DNA from: Flavihumibacter profundi
GTDB taxonomy: Bacteria; Bacteroidota; Bacteroidia; Chitinophagales; Chitinophagaceae
Assembly (NCBI RefSeq): GCF_020076305.1
Contig: NZ_JAIQXE010000004.1
Span: 434,001 to 498,000, forward strand
Direction: 5' to 3'
DNA: 64,000 nt
Shown here: positions 26,148-35,120 of the stretch, in pieces
How the letters are laid out: each line of letters opens with the position of its first letter
Position numbering within the stretch: the first letter of the stretch is position 1
Notes under the pieces: generated by a model
The model's input: only the letters and a program-made list of their open reading frames with translations
Told to the model about the DNA's origin: nothing
The model's database searches: none
Translations under genes and position numbers: made by a program

Positions 26148-27779
26148 CTAGCCTTTGGCACCGGCAGCTTTTTTGGGTGGTTTACTCAATATATCCTTAA
26201 TGCGTGCTGCGTCAGGATTACCCGGGTCAACCTCCAATACCTTATCGAGGTATTTTATTGCGGTTGCCTTGTCCTTTTTGATATCATTATAATAGGATAC
26301 GAGGTAGAAATAAGCAGATACAGCCTGGCCCTTATACTTTACCGGATCAAGGGAACGTGAAACTTCGGCCAGCTTCTCATAGGCGGGTACCGCTAAACCC
26401 TGGGTCATTGCGGTATCCTGTGCCTGCAAACTTCGTGCATGCCAGAGGTAGCCGAAAATTTCATTAGGATATTTTTCAGTATATGCAACGAATATGGAAT
26501 CTGCAGTTTTATACTGCCCTGCCTGGTAATTGGATGATCCCCAGTTGTACAAATCAACGTTGCTGGGTGATTTTTTACTGTTATAGGCCTGGCCGAGATA
26601 TTTAGCCTCCAGGGAACGGTTACCTGATTTTTTCGCCAGGGCTGCTGCACTAGCAATCAGATCAAGGCGGCTATCCAGGGAAGTATCCAGTGCAATTGCC
26701 TGGTCATAACTGGCCAGGGCCTGGGTTTCATTGCCCGGGAATTTAGCATAGAGTTTTGCCCTGAACTCATAGTCTTTTGGAATAAAAGCATCTGGCTTTT
26801 GCTTGGTGAAATATTGGTCGAGGTAATTCTTAGCCTGGATGGAATCTTTTTTCTCATCATAGCAGTAAGCGATGAGTTTATAATACTTAGGATCGGCCTC
26901 GGCACCTAATTTGGCTATATTCCCGTTGGCGGTACTAATAGCTTCATCATAGCGGCGGGATGCAAAGAGGATGGCTGTTTTTTCGTAATCATTGGCGGGC
27001 GTAGCATCGGTAACTGCCATATACCTGTCGTAATAATCCTTTGCTTTATTGATATCGCGGTTGAAATAATAATAATATAACTCAAAATAAGAGGGGCCAT
27101 AATTAGGATCCGCTTTTACTGCATCCTGCAAAGTAGGGATGAAAATATCAGCATTGCCCTGGGTCATGTAAATTTTCCCGATCCTATGCTTTGCAGCGGC
27201 ATTATTAGGGTCAATTGCAAGTGCCTTTTGGTAGGCCTGAACAGCATTTCCACCATCGACCAGTTTCCTGTAGGCGTCGCCAATCACCAGCCAGGTAGTT
27301 GGATTGTTAAACCCTTTTTGCTGGGTAATGGGGGTAAGTTTATCAATCACATACTGGGCATCCCCGTTTTTTGATTCTGTCATGGCATGACCGATCGCAT
27401 TGGCGATATTGATGTCTTTGTATTTGGTCAGACTCAGCGCAGTTTCAAAACGTTGGCGGGCTTCCTCTTTCCGGCCCTCCTTCAGTTCAATATGGCCCAT
27501 ACCAACCAATAATATGGGCGCGTTCCCATTCGTAGTCAAGGCTTTCTGGTAGAGTTCCTTAGCAGCCGAAGAATCATTCAGTTCTATTAAAGTCTGTCCT
27601 AACCAGTAAGTGGCAACAATGTCATTCGGGTTGGCGGCTAATGTTTTCTCAAAAGCATCTTTTGCACTCTTGTAGCGTTCGTAATAGTAGAACTTCTTTC
27701 CCTGGTCAACACTTTGCGCGAACAGGGAGTTACCACACATTACTGCGGCTAACACCAGGCTGTAGAGGTATTTCTTCAT
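26148..27779 (-). CDS. exported tetratricopeptide repeat protein
   Basis: A 543-residue protein with a signal peptide (MKKYLYSLVLAAVMCGNSLFA) and many TPR-like helix pairs from about residue 25 to the end (for example AKDAFEKTLAANPNDIVATYWLGQTL and AVQAYQKALAIDPNNAAAKHRIG). It ends in a lysine/alanine tail. TPR arrays bind partner proteins; this one should act in the periplasm. It is last in a row with a TonB, a small membrane protein and a PstS-like lipoprotein, an association I recall as common in Bacteroidota. Its specific partner is unknown. Confidence 0.88.
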   Translation of the reverse strand: MKKYLYSLVLAAVMCGNSLFAQSVDQGKKFYYYERYKSAKDAFEKTLAANPNDIVATYWLGQTLIELNDSSAAKELYQKALTTNGNAPILLVGMGHIELKEGRKEEARQRFETALSLTKYKDINIANAIGHAMTESKNGDAQYVIDKLTPITQQKGFNNPTTWLVIGDAYRKLVDGGNAVQAYQKALAIDPNNAAAKHRIGKIYMTQGNADIFIPTLQDAVKADPNYGPSYFELYYYYFNRDINKAKDYYDRYMAVTDATPANDYEKTAILFASRRYDEAISTANGNIAKLGAEADPKYYKLIAYCYDEKKDSIQAKNYLDQYFTKQKPDAFIPKDYEFRAKLYAKFPGNETQALASYDQAIALDTSLDSRLDLIASAAALAKKSGNRSLEAKYLGQAYNSKKSPSNVDLYNWGSSNYQAGQYKTADSIFVAYTEKYPNEIFGYLWHARSLQAQDTAMTQGLAVPAYEKLAEVSRSLDPVKYKGQAVSAYFYLVSYYNDIKKDKATAIKYLDKVLEVDPGNPDAARIKDILSKPPKKAAGAKG

Positions 27780-27829
27780 TGTCGTTTGCTGTTTTAGTCG
27801 GTTGTAAATGTATAAAAAACTGGTTTTGT

Positions 27830-28738
27830 TTATTCATTGATTCCTGCACTTCTTACTTCGAACTGCATTCTTGCCGGCCACAGGTAGGCCCTTCTGAAAA
27901 TTAACTGCCCCCGTTCATAGATGAGAAAATTCGCAAACCCGCTTCCCAAACCTTCATAATTTTCTTTTAAAATGTAATGCAATCCACGAACCAGGGGATA
28001 TTGCAAAGTAGCAATATTAACCTGGTTGGGTTTTACATAAACTGAACTGTCGCATATTTTACACCGTAACGAAGCTATGGTTACCTTTTTTTGTAACCTT
28101 ACATGGACTGAATCTTCGGGGTTGCCGATCCAGCTTACCCCCACAAAACCAACTGCATCAGGATTCCCTGCCACATAATCAATTACCCCCTGGCTGGAGG
28201 TTGCTGCTGTTACCGTTTTCCCCAGTTCCTGGCCTTTAAGTATGGAATCCAGCGCATACCTGACAGTACTCGTAGCCGTTAGACCATCCAGAACAGGCCT
28301 TAGTTTAAGTGTCCCTGTGCCATTTAAGAGCGATTTAACGTCACTCACCTCAAGAATTGAATCCTTCGACTGTTTGTTGACGATCACAGCTACTGCATCA
28401 TAGGCAATCCTTCCCTGGACCGGAATAAAGGAAAGGGCATCTTTAAGCCGCTGTTCCTCTGATGACTGCAACTGCCGGGTTACAATAACCATCCGGATAC
28501 TGTCTACCAGTAAATCTTTCAGGCATTCTGCCTCGGGCTTGTAATGGGCAATGATATGTGCATCCGGAAAGGAAGATTCAAAAACCTTAATCTGTGCATC
28601 AATAACAGGCTTAAAGGATTCATCCACACTGATTTGTATGGTGCCACGATCCAGCTTGTCGCTATGGTAAACAACAGGCTTGTTACTGCAATGGCAGCAA
28701 AATAAAGCCAAGGCAGCAGCAACCATTAATCGATTCAT
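27830..28738 (-). CDS. PstS-like substrate-binding lipoprotein
   Basis: A 302-residue protein starting at ATG 28738 (MNRLMVAAALALFCCHCSN), with a lipobox-like segment giving a likely lipid-anchored cysteine. The mature part follows the periplasmic binding fold of phosphate-binding PstS (TIQISVDESFKPVIDAQIKVFE, then FIPVQGRIAYDAVAVIVNK and TSSQGVIDYVAGNPDAVGFVG). No pst permease genes are nearby; the neighbours are TonB and TPR proteins. Whether it binds phosphate or serves another role in the TonB system is open. Confidence 0.82.
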   Translation of the reverse strand: MNRLMVAAALALFCCHCSNKPVVYHSDKLDRGTIQISVDESFKPVIDAQIKVFESSFPDAHIIAHYKPEAECLKDLLVDSIRMVIVTRQLQSSEEQRLKDALSFIPVQGRIAYDAVAVIVNKQSKDSILEVSDVKSLLNGTGTLKLRPVLDGLTATSTVRYALDSILKGQELGKTVTAATSSQGVIDYVAGNPDAVGFVGVSWIGNPEDSVHVRLQKKVTIASLRCKICDSSVYVKPNQVNIATLQYPLVRGLHYILKENYEGLGSGFANFLIYERGQLIFRRAYLWPARMQFEVRSAGINE

Positions 28739-28767
28739 ACGATTATGTATAAACGCAGTACTAAGTC

Positions 28768-29004
28768 TCATTCAGAATAATAATTCTTTTGATAGCCGCG
28801 GTAGATCCTCCAGGCACCATATATAATACAGAGAAAAGAGAAAAAATATTTGAACAGTGGCTCCAGATCAAAGTAAAAGCCCAGTTTCTCAGCAAAGAGG
28901 AAGAAAAATCCAAATAATAGAATTATACCGCCCATGCCATAATCGAGGATGGATCGCATCAGACTGTATTGTTTCCTTCTGTTATCGGGTGATTCTTGGG
29001 CCAT
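28768..29004 (-). CDS. small two-helix membrane protein
   Basis: A 78-residue protein with a polar N-terminus and two predicted helices (about 23-42 GMGGIILLFGFFFLFAEKLG and about 52-69 FKYFFSFLCIIYGAWRIY), ending in charged residues. No family recognised with confidence. It is 42 bases after tonB and 29 before the PstS-like gene, so it is likely part of the same operon and perhaps a membrane component of that system. Confidence 0.7.
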   Translation of the reverse strand: MAQESPDNRRKQYSLMRSILDYGMGGIILLFGFFFLFAEKLGFYFDLEPLFKYFFSFLCIIYGAWRIYRGYQKNYYSE

Positions 29005-29046
29005 TTATTTGTTGGTTTGGTCCGGGTTGGGCAAGTTAGGAAAAAT

Positions 29047-29868
29047 CTATTGTTCGGGCATTTCAAAAATTATAGGGATATAAAACCAAACATTCACCGC
29101 ACGACCGTGTTGCTGGCCGGCTTCCCAGCGTGGCATTTTTTTCATAACCCTAATGACTTCACTGTCATAGGGGTCGCCACCCTGCTTTACCAGTTCAACC
29201 TGGCCAATTTCACCTGTTTTACCCACAACAAACCGCACCACCACTTTTACCCTTTCGCCCGCCTGCTGGCCTTCCTGGGGCCTGAGCTGCTTCGATAACC
29301 ATCTTTGCAGGGCTGCTTCACCACCAGGAAATTGCGGCATAACTGTGGCCGTTTCCAGCACTTCAGGTGCTTCTTCCATAGGGGGCTGAACAGGTGCCGC
29401 CGGCATTGTGGCCTGGCCATTGCTAGCGGGACCAGGGGCTGTGTTATCACCTGGTTCACCTGTAAAGTTTTCAGTTCCAATGCGGCTTTGCGCGAGATCA
29501 TCCTGGTCCGGAATACCCGAATTTTCCACATTTGGATCAATAACCGGGGCACCAAATCCAACAGTTGAAATTCGTGGCCGATGTTGTATTGGCGGCGGCG
29601 GTGGCGGCGGCGGAGTGGAAAAATCAGGCGTAGGAGCCAGGCGGATGGTATCTGTTAAAATGAAAGGAAGGAGGTTGGATAATTTCCCGTTACCAGGATA
29701 TTTTGGTAATAATATCCAGAAACCGGCCACGAGAAGCACCATACCGACAATACCAGTAACTAAATGCAGGGTATAGTTCCGCCTTAATGCATAAGCGCCG
29801 TAGGCTTTGTTGCGGTTTTCAAAGAGAATATCCAGCAGATCACTGCGTAAAATGAGTTCTGGCTTCAT
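29047..29868 (-). CDS. tonB: TonB energy transducer (second)
   Basis: A 273-residue TonB. The N-terminal segment DLLDILFENRNKAYGAYALRRNY mirrors the TonB at 4948-5778. One helix follows (about 34-54), then an extended stretch starting with eight prolines (residues about 85-92) and a Pro/Ala-rich linker. The C-terminal TonB domain runs from about 180 (PGGEAALQRWLSKQL) to WFYIPIIFEMPEQ. No ExbB/ExbD genes adjoin it, so it may share the motor encoded at 5832-8008 or use another. Confidence 0.92.
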   Translation of the reverse strand: MKPELILRSDLLDILFENRNKAYGAYALRRNYTLHLVTGIVGMVLLVAGFWILLPKYPGNGKLSNLLPFILTDTIRLAPTPDFSTPPPPPPPPIQHRPRISTVGFGAPVIDPNVENSGIPDQDDLAQSRIGTENFTGEPGDNTAPGPASNGQATMPAAPVQPPMEEAPEVLETATVMPQFPGGEAALQRWLSKQLRPQEGQQAGERVKVVVRFVVGKTGEIGQVELVKQGGDPYDSEVIRVMKKMPRWEAGQQHGRAVNVWFYIPIIFEMPEQ

Positions 29869-29965
29869 AAAATTGAAGTTTGGTGACTAAATGTTATGGT
29901 TAAACGCAGCGCTGTGTCCTGCAATAAGATGCCGGGAACAAAGGAATCCATAAAACAAACTATCC

Positions 29966-29973
29966 TATTTTTG
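29966..29973 (+). promoter_or_regulatory. -7 box of ptp-hisS
   Basis: TATTTTTG lies five bases before the phosphatase ATG (spacer CGGCC). No clear -33 box is present. The transcript would start at or near the ATG. Confidence 0.5.
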
Positions 29974-29978
29974 CGGCC

Positions 29979-30443
29979 ATGAAGATCCTGATGGTATGCC
30001 TGGGAAATATCTGCCGGAGTCCGCTGGCGGAAGGAATATTGCGGCAGAAAGTTGCTGAAGCCGGACTTAACTGGACCATTGACAGTGCGGGTACAAACGG
30101 GTACCATGTTGGGGAAGCCCCCCATCCCCTATCCCAAAAAGTTGCCCGGATGAATGGTATCGACATTTCAGGGCAAAGGGCCCGGAATTTCGTGGCAGCA
30201 GATTTTGACCGGTTCGACAGGATTTATGCCATGGCCACTGATGTATTAGCCGAAATGCGCCGTATTGCCCGAAACAACTACGATCCGCCAAAAGCCATGC
30301 TGCTGCTGGATGCCATTTACCCGGGCGAAGAGCGCGATGTACCAGATCCCTGGTACGGTCCGGAGCCGGGCTACCATGAAGTTTTTGACCTTATCAACAA
30401 GGCCTGCGCCACCATTATTGAACAATCAACTATCACCTTTTAG
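29979..30443 (+). CDS. low molecular weight protein-tyrosine phosphatase
   Basis: A 154-residue cytoplasmic phosphatase. The P-loop CLGNICRSP starts with Cys7, the nucleophile, and ends with Arg13 and Ser14. The general acid is in DPWYG near residue 125. The closest functional class cannot be told: low-weight phosphatases act on tyrosine kinases of capsule synthesis or arginine-phosphate. It precedes hisS by ten bases, and the two are probably co-transcribed. Confidence 0.93.
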   Translation: MKILMVCLGNICRSPLAEGILRQKVAEAGLNWTIDSAGTNGYHVGEAPHPLSQKVARMNGIDISGQRARNFVAADFDRFDRIYAMATDVLAEMRRIARNNYDPPKAMLLLDAIYPGEERDVPDPWYGPEPGYHEVFDLINKACATIIEQSTITF

Positions 30444-30453
30444 TATATTCCCG

Positions 30454-31830
30454 ATGTCTAAACCTTCCCTTCCAGCCGGAACCCGCGATTTTAGTGCAGA
30501 TGTGGTCCGCAAACGGAATTATATTTTCAATACCATTAAATCGGTTTTTGAACTCTACGGTTTTCAGCCCCTGGAAACTCCCGCTATGGAAAACCTGAAC
30601 ACCCTGATGGGAAAGTATGGTGAAGAGGGTGATAAACTGATTTTTAAAATACTTAATAACGGACTAGGCGACCCTAAGAATATTGATAAGGCAAGGGTGG
30701 CATTTGAACAGGTATTACAGGGTAAAAATGATGCAAACTTAACAGAACGTGCACTTCGGTACGACCTCACCATCCCTTTCGCCAGGTATGTGGCCATGAA
30801 TTACGGGCAACTAGCGCTTCCGTTTAAACGCTACCAGGTACAGCCTGTCTGGCGGGCCGACCGGCCGCAAAAAGGACGTTACCGGGAATTCTACCAATGC
30901 GATGCTGATATTGTAGGCAGCAACTCCCTTTTAAATGAAGTGGAACTGACCGCCATTTACGCAAATGTTTTCAAGCGATTAGGCATCCCCGTTGAAATAA
31001 GGTTGAACAGCAGGAAAATTTTAGCAGCCCTTGCCGAACTATGCGGCGGTGCCGGTAAGATGACAGACATCACCATAGCGATAGACAAACTGGATAAGAT
31101 TGGCCCCGATAAAGTGAAAGATGAACTTATTGCCCGAGGACTAACACCGGAACAGGTAACAGACATTGAAAAATATTTATCCATCACCGGTAGTAACAGA
31201 GAAAAAATTGAAGCGGTCAGGTCCCTGCTTGGCCATATCCCGCTTGCCGTTCAGGGCATCAGCGAATTACAATTCATTCTATCTTTTAATGAAGCAGGAA
31301 ACCCCGATGCAGCAGATAACCTCGTTTGTGATTTTACCCTTGCGCGTGGACTCAACTATTACACCGGAATCATTTTTGAAGTAAAGGCAACCACTGTTCA
31401 AATGGGCAGTATCGGCGGCGGCGGAAGGTATGATGATTTAACCGGCCTGTTCGGTGTACCGAATGTACCCGGCGTGGGTATTAGCTTTGGTGTGGACCGT
31501 ATATACGATGTTATGGAAGAACTGCAACTTTTCCCGGCAGAGGTAAATACAGGCACCACTGTATTGTTTTTTAACCTGGGGGAAGCGGAAAGCCGGGCTG
31601 CATTTGGTTTGTTGCAGCAATTAAGGAAAAAGGGTATCCGTTCAGAAATCTATCATGAACAGGCAAAATTTGACAAACAGTTCAAATATGCCGAAAAGAA
31701 AGGCATCCAATATATTGTTATACTGGGCAGTAAGGAATTAGCAGATGGAAATTGCATGGTTAAGCAGCTGGCCAGCGGGCAACAACAAACGGTTGCCCAG
31801 CCAGATTTACCAAAATTTAATTTCGCCTGA
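30454..31830 (+). CDS. hisS: histidyl-tRNA synthetase
   Basis: A 458-residue class II synthetase that charges tRNA-His. It shows motif 2 (QPVWRADRPQKGRYREFYQCDADIVG), the histidine-binding region (LARGLNYYTGIIFEV), GSIGGGGRYDDLTGLFG and motif 3 (GVGISFGVDRI). The C-terminal anticodon-binding domain follows (about 365-458). I start at ATG 30454 (MSKPSLPAGTRDFSADVV); the upstream extension is frame overlap with the phosphatase. Its 3' end overlaps the convergent gene at 31817 by 14 bases. Confidence 0.97.
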   Translation: MSKPSLPAGTRDFSADVVRKRNYIFNTIKSVFELYGFQPLETPAMENLNTLMGKYGEEGDKLIFKILNNGLGDPKNIDKARVAFEQVLQGKNDANLTERALRYDLTIPFARYVAMNYGQLALPFKRYQVQPVWRADRPQKGRYREFYQCDADIVGSNSLLNEVELTAIYANVFKRLGIPVEIRLNSRKILAALAELCGGAGKMTDITIAIDKLDKIGPDKVKDELIARGLTPEQVTDIEKYLSITGSNREKIEAVRSLLGHIPLAVQGISELQFILSFNEAGNPDAADNLVCDFTLARGLNYYTGIIFEVKATTVQMGSIGGGGRYDDLTGLFGVPNVPGVGISFGVDRIYDVMEELQLFPAEVNTGTTVLFFNLGEAESRAAFGLLQQLRKKGIRSEIYHEQAKFDKQFKYAEKKGIQYIVILGSKELADGNCMVKQLASGQQQTVAQPDLPKFNFA

Positions 31831-32227
31831 ACTGCCGCCCTGCATATAAAGGTTCGCCTGAACAGGAAATGCTCCAGGTCCAGGTTGCAGTACCATTGTC
31901 TTTCTGGCCATCCAGGATATAGCCCATGGCTTCAATATGAATACCAACTACTGCCCTGGTAGAATCTGCCCTTTTAAAATTTGCAATTCCATTGAAATTA
32001 ATGATGGTGAAATTGTCACCATCCAGGTGTTGCAAGGGAGAGTTTCCTGCTTCTGAATTCATGCTAAGCGCGTTGAGGCTGTCACCCACCACTTCAACCG
32101 ACTGAACAACGCTACCATCAGGAAACTTATATTTTCCTAAAAAAGATTTGTAGGTAGTATCCTGCTGGGCATGGGCAATGGCCAATCCGCCAAAAAAGAA
32201 CAGCAAACAAAACAAACCGTTTTTCAT
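31817..32227 (-). CDS. small exported protein, DUF3471-like
   Basis: A 136-residue protein starting at ATG 32227 with signal peptide MKNGLFCLLFFFGGLAIAHAQ. The mature part (YKSFLGKYKFPDGSVVQSVEV, LDGDNFTIINFNGIANFKR) resembles small beta-barrel DUF3471-type domains found at the ends of beta-lactamase-like proteins in Bacteroidota. The assignment is tentative. The 3' end overlaps hisS convergently. Confidence 0.65.
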   Translation of the reverse strand: MKNGLFCLLFFFGGLAIAHAQQDTTYKSFLGKYKFPDGSVVQSVEVVGDSLNALSMNSEAGNSPLQHLDGDNFTIINFNGIANFKRADSTRAVVGIHIEAMGYILDGQKDNGTATWTWSISCSGEPLYAGRQFRRN

Positions 32228-32384
32228 ATAGCAAATTTTCCTAAATATAGCAATTGGGGCTGAAAAAAAGAACAGAGGCCGCCAAGCCAAACATGCAGCA
32301 GGAAAAGAGCAGGCTGACATCAGCAATAAATCAAGGATTAACGATACACTAACTACCGTTCAACCCTCGCCGCCCACCATTTCC

Positions 32385-32392
32385 TATCTTTG
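32385..32392 (+). promoter_or_regulatory. -7 box of rlmN
   Basis: TATCTTTG ends four bases before the rlmN ATG (spacer CACG), the same arrangement as at mnmE. No -33 TTTG is seen at the proper distance. Confidence 0.5.
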
Positions 32393-32396
32393 CACG

Positions 32397-33449
32397 ATGT
32401 TAAAAGGGGCAAACAAGAATATCCGGCAGTTGTCGAAAGAGGAACTGGAGCAATATTTTGAGGAAATCGGGGAAAAGAAATTCCGGGCTAAACAGGTCTA
32501 TGAATGGCTATGGGCCAAACAGGCCCAGCGTTTCGAGGATATGACCAACCTCAGCAAGGAGTTACGCACCAGGCTGGCTGAACATTTTACCTTGCCAGCC
32601 TTAACAGCTGATTTAACGCAGCACAGTGCTGATGGTACTGTCAAAAGCCGCTTTCGTACGGTAGACGGGCACCTGGTGGAAGGGGTATTAATCCCCACCG
32701 ATGACCGTAAGACAGCTTGCGTTTCCTCCCAGATAGGCTGCTCGCTGAGTTGCAAGTTTTGCGCTACAGGGTATATGGACCGTAAGCGGAACCTTGAATT
32801 CGATGAAATTTATGACGAGGTGGTACTGATTAACCAGCAAAGTGAAAAAGTGTATGGCAAAAAGCTGACGAATATTGTTTTTATGGGAATGGGTGAACCG
32901 TTGCTCAACTATAAAAATGTGCTGAAAGCCATTGAAATGATCAGTTCACCGGAAGGATTGGGCATGAGTCCGAGACGCATTACAGTTTCCACCGCCGGTG
33001 TAGCCAAGATGATCCGCCAGCTTGGCGATGATAAAGTGCGGTTTAAACTGGCGCTTTCCCTGCATGCGGCAAATGACGCTAAGCGGCACGAAATTATGCC
33101 CATCAATGACAGTAATGATATCAAAAGCCTCATTGAAGCCCTGAATTATTTTTACCAGCAAACAGGTAATGAAATCACCTTTGAATACATCCTGTTCAAA
33201 GACTTTAACGATTCTTTAAAAGATGCTGAAGAACTTGTAAAGATCTACCGCCAGGTTCCCGCTGACCTCATCAATATTATCGAATACAACCCTATTGACC
33301 TTGCTGCATTTGAAAAACCCGAGGAAGATAAAGTGATGCAATTCATGCAATACCTGGAAAAGCACCGGGTGAACGTTCGCTTGCGCAGAAGCCGGGGAAA
33401 AGATATTGACGCAGCCTGCGGCCAGTTGGCCAATAAAGAAAGCCATTAA
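32397..33449 (+). CDS. rlmN: 23S rRNA/tRNA adenine-C2 methyltransferase RlmN
   Basis: A 350-residue radical SAM enzyme that methylates C2 of A2503 in 23S rRNA and A37 in some tRNAs. The cluster motif CSLSCKFC has Cys115, Cys119 and Cys122. The substrate Cys of the resting methyl cysteine lies at the C-terminus in AACGQL. An N-terminal accessory domain (about 1-90) and GEPLLNYKNVLKAIEMI are typical. Transcribed alone. Confidence 0.96.
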   Translation: MLKGANKNIRQLSKEELEQYFEEIGEKKFRAKQVYEWLWAKQAQRFEDMTNLSKELRTRLAEHFTLPALTADLTQHSADGTVKSRFRTVDGHLVEGVLIPTDDRKTACVSSQIGCSLSCKFCATGYMDRKRNLEFDEIYDEVVLINQQSEKVYGKKLTNIVFMGMGEPLLNYKNVLKAIEMISSPEGLGMSPRRITVSTAGVAKMIRQLGDDKVRFKLALSLHAANDAKRHEIMPINDSNDIKSLIEALNYFYQQTGNEITFEYILFKDFNDSLKDAEELVKIYRQVPADLINIIEYNPIDLAAFEKPEEDKVMQFMQYLEKHRVNVRLRRSRGKDIDAACGQLANKESH

Positions 33450-33486
33450 ACTTTCGCCTTCATAGCCAGTCCTAAAATAAAACGCT

Positions 33487-34026
33487 ATGAAAAAAATATT
33501 CACAACGGCAATGCTTGGATTTTGCCTTCATATGGCGATGGCCCAGGAAGGTGGCAAGATGAGGCTGCAAGATGGTGTGGGACCTGACAGGCACCGTCAA
33601 CCGATGGATTTTAAAGCATTACACCTAACGGAAGACCAGCAAAACAAAATGGCTGAATTGCGCAAGGAACAACAGGCCAAAATGATGGCGATCCTAACGC
33701 CGGAGCAAAGGAAGCAGCTTGGTGAACAAAAGGCCGGCCGAAAGCTGGAAAACGAAAAAAGATCTGCAGAAAGGATGGAGAAAATGAAAGAAAAACTGAA
33801 CCTCAGTGCTGATCAATCCACAAAAATGACCCAGCTGGATAAGGATTTCAGGCAAAAAGCTGAAGTAATAAGAGCTAATGATGCCCTTGCTGCAGCTGAA
33901 CAGCGCAGGCAACTAAAAGCATTGGTTGAAGCGCATAAATCCGATATGAAAGCTATGCTTAACCCCGACCAGCAAAGCATCCTGGATGAAATGAAAAGCA
34001 GGCGGAATAAGGGCCAATCCCGATAA
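33487..34026 (+). CDS. Spy/CpxP-like periplasmic protein
   Basis: A 179-residue protein with a signal peptide (MKKIFTTAMLGFCLHMAMAQ) followed by a highly charged helical body of Lys, Glu, Gln and Met. Repeated LTxxQ-type motifs (HLTEDQQNKMAELRKEQQ, LTPEQRKQLGEQ, LSADQSTKMTQLD) match the Spy/LTXXQ and DUF4890 group. Such proteins act as ATP-free chaperones or envelope stress buffers. It is transcribed alone after rlmN. Confidence 0.75.
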   Translation: MKKIFTTAMLGFCLHMAMAQEGGKMRLQDGVGPDRHRQPMDFKALHLTEDQQNKMAELRKEQQAKMMAILTPEQRKQLGEQKAGRKLENEKRSAERMEKMKEKLNLSADQSTKMTQLDKDFRQKAEVIRANDALAAAEQRRQLKALVEAHKSDMKAMLNPDQQSILDEMKSRRNKGQSR

Positions 34027-34042
34027 TCCGGGTTAACTTCAG

Positions 34043-34050
34043 TACTTTTG
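34043..34050 (+). promoter_or_regulatory. -7 box before the pseudouridine synthase pair
   Basis: TACTTTTG fits TAnnTTTG and lies 37 bases before the start at 34088, a more usual leader length than at the near-leaderless genes. -33 box not found. Confidence 0.4.
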
Positions 34051-34087
34051 CACCCATCCCTGTTGAAAAACAGCAAATTTTAAGTAC

Positions 34088-35107
34088 ATGAAAAAGTCCA
34101 CCGGGTTCGAGAAATTCGCGAACAAGAAGAAAGCGGGTACCATTAAGGAAGCCTACCGCAAAGAAAGAAGAGAAATCAAAAATGAGCGGGCTGAAGCCAT
34201 TAAGGAAAAAATTGACGAGAAAAGAAAATCAAGGTATGCAAAGCCGGAAGCCCCGGCAACCAGGCCATCCCACAGTAAAGCCATAACAAAAAGTGCAGTT
34301 AAGATAGCTGATAAAACGCCTCCTGCTGGTGTTGCAAATGCAGGCCAGCACGAACACGGTGCATCCCTAATGCCGCTGAACAAATTCATTGCACATTGTG
34401 GTGTTTGTGCCCGGCGCGATGCAGCTGCGCTGGTAAAAGAGGGCATCGTAACTGTAAATGGCGCAAATGTTACTGAACCGGGATTTAAAGTAACCGAAAA
34501 GGATATTATAACGGTGAAAGGTAAGCGGGTTACAATTACCAAGAACCTGGTATATATATTACTAAACAAGCCGAAAGATTATATTACAACAACGGAAGAT
34601 CCCCAGGGCCGCAAGACTGTGCTGGACCTGATCAAAACAGCCACTTCAGAAAGAGTATATCCTGTTGGGCGGCTCGACAGGAACACCAGTGGTGTACTCT
34701 TGTTTACCAACGATGGCGATCTGGCGCAAACGCTTTCACACCCAAAGAACCAGGTTAAGAAAATTTACGAGGTTAAACTCGATAAACCCCTGACTAAAAA
34801 TGATTTTGATACCATTCGCAATGGTATAACACTCGAAGATGGATTTGTTGCCCCCGACGCACTGGGTTATGCCGATCCGAAAGACAAAAGCGTTATCGGC
34901 ATTGAAATTCACAGTGGCCGTAACCGCATTGTGCGCCGCATTTTTGAACATATGAAATATGATGTACGCGGGCTTGACCGGGTAATGTATGCGGGGCTGA
35001 CAAAGAAGAATGTACTGCGGGGAAAATGGCGTTTACTTACTGAAAAAGAGGTTCGCCTGTTGAAGCATTTCAACAAAAGCACAAAAAAAGAAAAATCCGA
35101 CCAATAA
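34088..35107 (+). CDS. RsuA/RluB-family pseudouridine synthase
   Basis: A 339-residue rRNA pseudouridine synthase. A long basic N-terminal extension (about 1-95, rich in Lys/Glu/Arg) precedes an S4 RNA-binding domain (MPLNKFIAHCGVCARRDAAALVKEG, about 96-140). The catalytic domain follows with the Asp in GRLDRNTSGVLLF. The extension is unusual for the E. coli enzyme but is of a kind common in Bacteroidota. Specificity (RluB, RluE, RluF or RsuA type) cannot be decided by eye. It is 13 bases before a second synthase gene. Confidence 0.9.
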   Translation: MKKSTGFEKFANKKKAGTIKEAYRKERREIKNERAEAIKEKIDEKRKSRYAKPEAPATRPSHSKAITKSAVKIADKTPPAGVANAGQHEHGASLMPLNKFIAHCGVCARRDAAALVKEGIVTVNGANVTEPGFKVTEKDIITVKGKRVTITKNLVYILLNKPKDYITTTEDPQGRKTVLDLIKTATSERVYPVGRLDRNTSGVLLFTNDGDLAQTLSHPKNQVKKIYEVKLDKPLTKNDFDTIRNGITLEDGFVAPDALGYADPKDKSVIGIEIHSGRNRIVRRIFEHMKYDVRGLDRVMYAGLTKKNVLRGKWRLLTEKEVRLLKHFNKSTKKEKSDQ

Positions 35108-35120
35108 CAGCCTGAAGTTC

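Noticed and set aside
30265-30453. N-terminal extension of HisS overlapping the phosphatase gene
   Set aside because: The true start at 30454 gives the family N-terminus; the extension is out-of-frame phosphatase sequence.
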